Position numbers and translations under genes: made by a program. DNA of 9,277 nucleotides from JALZHR01 sp036389695 (GTDB lineage: Bacteria > Acidobacteriota > Blastocatellia > Pyrinomonadales > Pyrinomonadaceae), in NCBI GenBank assembly GCA_036389695.1, contig DASVWG010000047.1, forward strand, positions 1 to 9,277. The letters run 5' to 3'. Below, piece by piece: positions 6,037 to 9,277 of the stretch. Position 1 is the first letter of the stretch; each line of letters starts with the position of its first letter. The notes under the pieces were generated by a model, which saw nothing but the letters and a program-made list of their open reading frames with translations, ran no database searches and had not been told where the DNA came from.

Positions 6037-6566
6037 TTGTTTTCCAAATCGAATAATTTCTTCAGTAATCTTTGCTGTTCCTGAAGCAGTTTTTGCTGCT
6101 GCTCAGACAATAATACCTGAGTTTCAGATTCTCTCATCAAAAGCTCAACTAAATCCTGATACTCAGAAATCAGCCGTTTTTCTTCTTCTTGAATTTGTTT
6201 TTGACGTCGATGTTCTATCAACGGCGAGCGGTTTAGGCGCAATCGCTGAATCGTAAAATTACCAATTGCGGTAAATGGAGACAGTTTACCGCTTGCCAAA
6301 AGCAGAAAATGTTGGTCGTCGGCTTCGACTCGCGGATTCCAGAGCGGTATATCGGAATCGTTTTCAGGAAAATAATCGCCTTTGTAAAGATTGCATCGCG
6401 GGCAGGCGTAAATCAAATTTTCTAATTCGTCCGTGCCGCTTTTGCTTTGCGGCTGGAAATGGTCGATTGTTAATTCCCCGCCCGCTTCCGTTTCCGACAC
6501 GCCGCAATATTCGCAGGAAAAATTCGCTCTTTCACGAATAATCCGGCGCGTTTCGTGAGAAATCAT
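6033..6566 (-). CDS. HNH endonuclease with coiled-coil tail
   Basis: This 177-residue protein has a zinc-stabilised HNH fold near its start: CEYC (Cys18, Cys21), the catalytic-type IDH (His36), ENL (Asn50) and CPRC (Cys55, Cys58) followed by N59 and K62. The middle (about 75-120, LWNPR to LNRSPL) matches a common stand-alone HNH family that reads 'HF....G...P.T..G..T..RL.LNR'. Residues 120-177 are charged and glutamine-rich with regular leucines, suggesting a coiled coil. DNA cleavage is inferred from the motif. The gene overlaps the 103-aa gene upstream and xseA downstream by 4 nt each (ATGA), a strong sign of coupled translation. Together with the 103-aa gene it lies between two copies of the xseA 5' end, so it appears to have been inserted there. 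Confidence 0.92.
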   Translation of the reverse strand: MISHETRRIIRERANFSCEYCGVSETEAGGELTIDHFQPQSKSGTDELENLIYACPRCNLYKGDYFPENDSDIPLWNPRVEADDQHFLLLASGKLSPFTAIGNFTIQRLRLNRSPLIEHRRQKQIQEEEKRLISEYQDLVELLMRESETQVLLSEQQQKLLQEQQRLLKKLFDLENK

Positions 6567-6874
6567 ACGATTTTTAACGAAAGCTTTTCGCCTAGTTTTT
6601 TACGCAAAACTTCATTTTCTCGCCGTAAAGTCTCATTTTCTGCAAAGATTTTTAGATTTTTTGAATGAACCACCGCAAATTTACCCAAGGTATTTTGAAT
6701 CTGGTTTCTTCTTTCCGCGAAGGAATCCTGCATCGCATTTTTATTCAGCAAATCGCTTTCGCATTCATCTTGCGCTTCATACCAAGCAGCAAGCTGCGTG
6801 TTTTCCGTTTCCGATAAAGCTTCCCCGCGCGTCGCCTTATCGTGCAAAACCTGCATTAATTCATCGGTCTCCAT
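6563..6874 (-). CDS. Small helical protein paired with HNH
   Basis: This 103-residue protein is predicted almost wholly helical. The N-terminal part (DELMQVLHDKATRGEALSE, then LAAWYEAQDECESDLL) looks like a small conserved module that I recall beside HNH genes in other bacteria, notably cyanobacteria. Residues about 70-98 (ENETLRRENEVLRKKL at 79-94) form a likely leucine-zipper coiled coil. No enzyme motif is seen. The HNH partner also ends in a coiled coil, so I infer a direct complex, perhaps one that guides or restrains the nuclease, without proof. Initiation is strong: AAGGAGAGGTGG lies just before the ATG and an extended -10 box lies further upstream. The stop overlaps the HNH start by 4 nt. 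Confidence 0.8.
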   Translation of the reverse strand: METDELMQVLHDKATRGEALSETENTQLAAWYEAQDECESDLLNKNAMQDSFAERRNQIQNTLGKFAVVHSKNLKIFAENETLRRENEVLRKKLGEKLSLKIV

Positions 6875-6892
6875 TTTCCACCTCTCCTTGTC

Positions 6893-6901
6893 ATTTTACC
6901 A
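6893..6901 (-). promoter_or_regulatory. Extended -10 promoter of the 103-aa/HNH cassette
   Basis: On the minus strand TGGTAAAAT is an extended -10 box (TGn plus five of six -10 positions), which can work without a good -35. The expected start near 6886 gives a short leader carrying the purine-rich ribosome-binding site at 6878-6889. It lies inside the cassette, so it could now drive the 103-aa gene, HNH and xseA together. Confidence 0.55.
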
Positions 6902-6918
6902 TAATTCCAAAACAATAA

Positions 6919-6966
6919 TCAGGCAGTTTGCTCGTCGAAAAGAGATTGTAAAAGCGGGCTTTTCAC
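6919..6966 (-). pseudogene. Displaced 5' end of xseA
   Basis: Starting at GTG 6964-6966, this frame encodes KSPLLQSLFDEQ after the start, the same first 13 residues as XseA, then two unrelated residues and TGA at 6919-6921. It includes direct repeat copy 2. It reads as the former start of xseA, cut from the rest of the gene by the HNH cassette. Recombination between the two repeats would rejoin it in frame. It has no Shine-Dalgarno sequence. It could still be translated as a 15-residue leader peptide, but nothing shows that. Confidence 0.75.
6929..6957 (-). repeat. Direct repeat copy 2
   Basis: Identical over 29 bp to 5999-6027 in the same orientation. The two copies bracket the 103-aa and HNH genes with the cassette's own promoter. 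Synonymous positions are also identical, which favours a recent duplication or exchange over conserved protein sequence alone. Confidence 0.95.
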
Positions 6967-7007
6967 TTTTTTATTTTTGCGCTGTAAAACTTTAGTTTTA
7001 AAATTCG

Positions 7008-7055
7008 AGATAAAAAACACAATCTCTTTTTGACTTTATCATCAAAAAGAGATTG
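7008..7055 (-). terminator. Terminator of the restriction-modification operon
   Basis: CAATCTCTTTTTGA (minus strand, 7042-7055) pairs with 7020-7033 over 14 bp around an 8-nt loop. On the minus strand it is followed by GTGTTTTTTATC. It lies 22 nt after the stop of the DUF4919-like gene and should stop transcripts coming from the restriction-modification genes before they reach the HNH cassette. The stem is AT-rich, so strength is uncertain. Confidence 0.75.
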
Positions 7056-7075
7056 CCCGAAAACCGGACTTTTCA
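7039..7075 (-). repeat. Diverged third copy of the xseA 5' end
   Basis: Read on the minus strand this segment encodes KSPVFGQSLFDD in one frame, against KSPLLQSLFDE in XseA. It matches the displaced copy at 6931-6965 at 29 of 34 aligned bases plus one 3-base insertion. Three of the five mismatches are synonymous third-position changes. It starts 2 nt after the stop of the DUF4919-like gene, and its CAATCTCTTTTTGA part is one arm of the terminator. Chance similarity is possible given the short length. Confidence 0.55.
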
Positions 7076-7077
7076 GA

Positions 7078-7749
7078 TTATTTTCCCAACGCTTTCTCGT
7101 AGCCCTTCCAGACTGTATCAATATTAAAATAAAGCTTTAAGGTTTCATTATTTTCGGGGTTAGTCACCGTCAAAACGTCGAATTTGCTTCCGTTTTCCGT
7201 CATCAGCGCCTGGCTGCCGCGCCGCAAGCCGAGATAACTCAGCACGGCGTATTCTTCCGGCACGTAAATCACTTCAAAAGCCGTCTTCGCGGATTTTCCG
7301 TCCCTGCCTTCGATAATCGAATTGATAAGCCCGAGATAAACTTTTTTATGAAACTCGAACTTCTCGCTGTTTCCCGTTTCCCTGTTCGCCACGGCGGCGA
7401 TAAAATGCGCGTTGATGTCGACATAGCTCGTTTCCAGCACCGCCGCCGCCGATTTTAAAGCTTCCTTATATTTTTTCTCGCGGTAAAACTGCGACATTTT
7501 CTCGCTGTCGTCGCTGCGATTTCCGTAAGGGCTGTAATTTTTCGTTTCGGTAAAAGCAAAACGCAGCTTTTTAAAATCGATATTCGTGTCGCCCTTTTTC
7601 AATTTCGCCAGCAAATCTTCATAATCTTTCGCGCCGGTTTTCTCCTGCGCCGGCTTAGCCGGTTCAGTCTTCGGCACATTCTGCGCCTGCGCTGTAAAAA
7701 CGAAAAAGAAAAGACTTAGCAGCAATCCGATAAATTTAATTCTATTCAT
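7078..7749 (-). CDS. Secreted DUF4919-like protein
   Basis: This 223-residue protein begins with a classic signal peptide: MNRIK, a hydrophobic core of about 14 residues, and TAQA with likely cleavage after residue 22. A lysine- and proline-rich linker follows, then a domain starting DYEDLLAKLKKGD and containing DFKKLRFAFTETKNYSPYG. That pattern I associate with DUF4919, known mainly from Bacteroidota; the match is from memory. The middle (about 85-135) has alternating helices like a tetratricopeptide-type pair. No catalytic motif is evident. The ribosome-binding site AAAGGA lies about 8 nt before the ATG. It starts 31 nt after the methyltransferase stop with no terminator between, so it is probably co-transcribed with the restriction-modification genes, though its predicted export makes a direct role in restriction unlikely. 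Confidence 0.75.
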   Translation of the reverse strand: MNRIKFIGLLLSLFFFVFTAQAQNVPKTEPAKPAQEKTGAKDYEDLLAKLKKGDTNIDFKKLRFAFTETKNYSPYGNRSDDSEKMSQFYREKKYKEALKSAAAVLETSYVDINAHFIAAVANRETGNSEKFEFHKKVYLGLINSIIEGRDGKSAKTAFEVIYVPEEYAVLSYLGLRRGSQALMTENGSKFDVLTVTNPENNETLKLYFNIDTVWKGYEKALGK

Positions 7750-7780
7750 AAAACATCCTTTTTTAAAGTGATTTTTGAAG

Positions 7781-8608
7781 TTAGATGCCCGAAGCGGCGA
7801 AAAGTTCGTCCGGCGCGTAATTTGAGATAAAAAGCTCGCTTCCTTTCTGCGAGGAGTTTGCGGTTATGTTTCGCATTCCATACATCAGATTCCAGTCCGC
7901 CACATTGGCAAACGAAAAAAGCTCGCGCACATAAGGCGAATCGTCGTAAGTCAGAAGCCACCTGTGCGGGCAGCGGCGCAAAGCTTCGGCAAAGCGTTCG
8001 TGGTCGAAAGTTTTGTGCAGATTTCCGTTTTTGCCGTAAAGCGCGGAACCGGTCGCAGAGAAATACGGCGGGTCGAGAAACAGAAAAACGTTTTCGCCGT
8101 CGGCGTTGACCACTTTTTCGTAATCGAGATTCGTGATTTTCACGTCGCGCAGAACTTCGGGCATTTTCGCTAATCGCTCGATGCTCGAATCGGTAAAACG
8201 TTTTTCAAACGCCTGAATCGAAAATCCGCCCGCTTCCGTCGTGCCGGAAAACGTGATGCGATTGAAAACAAAAAATGCGGCGGCTTGCCGGAGACGATTA
8301 AACTCCGATTTGTTTTCGCGCAGAAATTTGTGAAGCTCTTTGCCGTTTTGAAAATCGCTTTTCCAATCCCAAATCTGCCTGATAACCAAATCGGAATTGC
8401 TTTGAATTTCCTGCCAAAAGACGGCTAAATCCGTGTAAATATCATTTATCCAAAATTTTTTACGGGGAAATTTCTGCCGCAGATGAATAAAAACCGAGCC
8501 GCCGCCGACAAAAGGCTCGCGGAATTCGTCAAAAGGCGCAATCAGAGCCGCGATTTTCTCGACCGCGCGGCTTTTTCCGCCCGGATAACGTAAAGGACTG
8601 CGAATCAT
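7781..8608 (-). CDS. D12-class DNA N6-adenine methyltransferase
   Basis: This 275-residue protein has the Dam/D12-class motif order. Motif X is SPLRYPGGKSRA (residues 4-15), the AdoMet-binding motif I is FREPFVGGGSVF (29-40), NDIY (55-58) follows, and the catalytic motif IV DPPY is at 179-182. FNRITFSGTTEAGGF (115-129) is the substrate-binding region typical of the class. It would transfer a methyl group from S-adenosylmethionine to adenine in a short target, protecting host DNA from the neighbouring nuclease. The recognition site cannot be read from the sequence. The ATG lies 2 nt after the stop of the endonuclease gene, whose last codons supply the ribosome-binding site AAAAGGG, so the two are translationally linked. 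Confidence 0.95.
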   Translation of the reverse strand: MIRSPLRYPGGKSRAVEKIAALIAPFDEFREPFVGGGSVFIHLRQKFPRKKFWINDIYTDLAVFWQEIQSNSDLVIRQIWDWKSDFQNGKELHKFLRENKSEFNRLRQAAAFFVFNRITFSGTTEAGGFSIQAFEKRFTDSSIERLAKMPEVLRDVKITNLDYEKVVNADGENVFLFLDPPYFSATGSALYGKNGNLHKTFDHERFAEALRRCPHRWLLTYDDSPYVRELFSFANVADWNLMYGMRNITANSSQKGSELFISNYAPDELFAASGI

Positions 8609-8610
8609 AC

Positions 8611-9277
8611 TTAACCCTTTTCCAGAATAACCGAAAAATTATTTTCCCGCGCTTCGGCAAATAAATTTTTCACGAGCGCCGCTTGTCGCGCGCTGAGTTT
8701 ATTAACCCGAAAAAATTCCGGTTGTTCTTCCGCAGATGAATTTGACGTCAGTTTTCCCAAAAGGTTTTCCGAAGTCAGGCGCAGAACCGGCAAACTTTTA
8801 TAAATCTTTTCGGCAGTGCTGACGTTTTCCAGATTCGTGTAAAGCATCATTTTCAGCAAGCCGTCTTTAATATCGCCCGTGCTCGGCAGTTTGCCGCTTT
8901 TGCTGTGTTTCGATTCAATCAAATGCAGATTTTCGTCGCTCATCAAAATTTCGTCGACGGTAAAAAAATATTTTCCGCCTAAATAATTCGTGATGGTGAT
9001 TTTCGCTTTTGTCGCGGTCGGGAGAATTTCCTTCGGCTGTAAGGTTAAAAATTCTCTCGCCTGCGCCGATTGCGCCTTTAATCTGGAGCTTTCCATAAAA
9101 GCCTCTAAATTTTCCGCGATAAGCGCCGCAAAATCGTCGAGTCCTTTTTCGCCGTGAAATTTTGCCTGCGTGCGTGCGGCAATTTTTCGGTAATTTTCCC
9201 TGACCGTTTCCAAAAGCTTTCCGATGCCTTTCAGCTCATTCAAATTCCAGTGCAGCGCCGAGCTGTGATAATTGGAA
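8611..9277 (-). CDS. Predicted type II restriction endonuclease, 5' end cut off
   Basis: The frame is open to the right edge of the window, so the start lies outside; 221 residues are visible. A TTG at 9243 could serve as a start, but the residues before it (SSALHWN) continue naturally, so I treat the gene as partial. VDEIL, then SDENLHLIESKHSK, fits a PD-(D/E)xK nuclease core: an acidic residue at visible position 108, and E121 with K123 in an ExK strand. GDIKDGLLKMMLYTNLENV is a helix of the kind that follows this core. With the methyltransferase 2 nt downstream, the best reading is the endonuclease of a type II system. No specific family is recognised, and another nuclease subunit or accessory protein remains possible. 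Confidence 0.72.
   Translation of the reverse strand, partial: SNYHSSALHWNLNELKGIGKLLETVRENYRKIAARTQAKFHGEKGLDDFAALIAENLEAFMESSRLKAQSAQAREFLTLQPKEILPTATKAKITITNYLGGKYFFTVDEILMSDENLHLIESKHSKSGKLPSTGDIKDGLLKMMLYTNLENVSTAEKIYKSLPVLRLTSENLLGKLTSNSSAEEQPEFFRVNKLSARQAALVKNLFAEARENNFSVILEKG

Noticed and set aside
6033..6566. Homing endonuclease of an intron or intein
   Set aside because: No intron or intein splits xseA: the protein is continuous and no splice motifs are seen. The HNH belongs to a stand-alone family.
5999..6966. Insertion sequence or transposon bounded by the 29-bp repeats
   Set aside because: There is no transposase or recombinase between them and no terminal inverted repeat; the repeats are direct and coding, longer than usual target duplications.
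6985..7000. Inverted repeat TAAAAC/GTTTTA as a terminator or operator
   Set aside because: Only 6 bp, all but one pair A-T, in an AT-rich stretch where such pairs are expected by chance.

Overview
The window looks like chromosomal DNA of a free-living bacterium with intermediate G+C. Its mix of families suggests Acidobacteriota, possibly class Blastocatellia: a Bax-inhibitor-1 protein, a GFTWWGG zinc-ribbon membrane protein, a DUF2939-like protein and a DUF4919-like secreted protein. This placement comes from family resemblance only and is tentative. I see no rRNA, tRNA, CRISPR array, transposase or recombinase.

Plus-strand half (1-3260): the 3' end of a DoxX-like membrane protein gene; a Bax-inhibitor-1/YccA-type membrane protein closed by a strong rho-independent terminator; a conserved HExxH (zincin-like) protein whose TATAAT box lies almost on its start codon; an MFS exporter; and a small zinc-ribbon membrane protein with a recognisable promoter and almost no leader. 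This half meets the minus-strand half at about 3261-3306.

Minus-strand half, read from 9277 down to 3307: a restriction-modification operon (a PD-(D/E)xK-type endonuclease cut off at the window edge, then a D12-class adenine methyltransferase) with a secreted DUF4919-like gene behind it, closed by a terminator at about 7008-7055. A two-gene cassette follows: a 103-residue helical protein and an HNH endonuclease, joined by a 4-nt overlap. The HNH gene overlaps xseA (exonuclease VII large subunit) by another 4 nt. Beyond xseA come a DUF2939-like membrane-anchored protein and xseB (exonuclease VII small subunit).

Two structures stand out. First, the 103-aa/HNH cassette sits between two copies of the 5' end of xseA: a 29-bp perfect direct repeat, 930 bp apart and in the same reading frame. 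The outer copy keeps a start codon (GTG) and 13 XseA residues before running into a stop. A third, diverged copy forms one arm of the terminator of the restriction-modification operon. The start of xseA therefore looks like a repeated insertion site where incoming DNA re-supplied the gene's beginning. Second, the two gaps separating xseA, the DUF2939-like gene and xseB are each filled by a long hairpin. The arms of both are imperfect 7-bp tandem repeats (consensus close to NCCTTTG), with different sequence but the same architecture, each ending 13-17 nt before a start codon.
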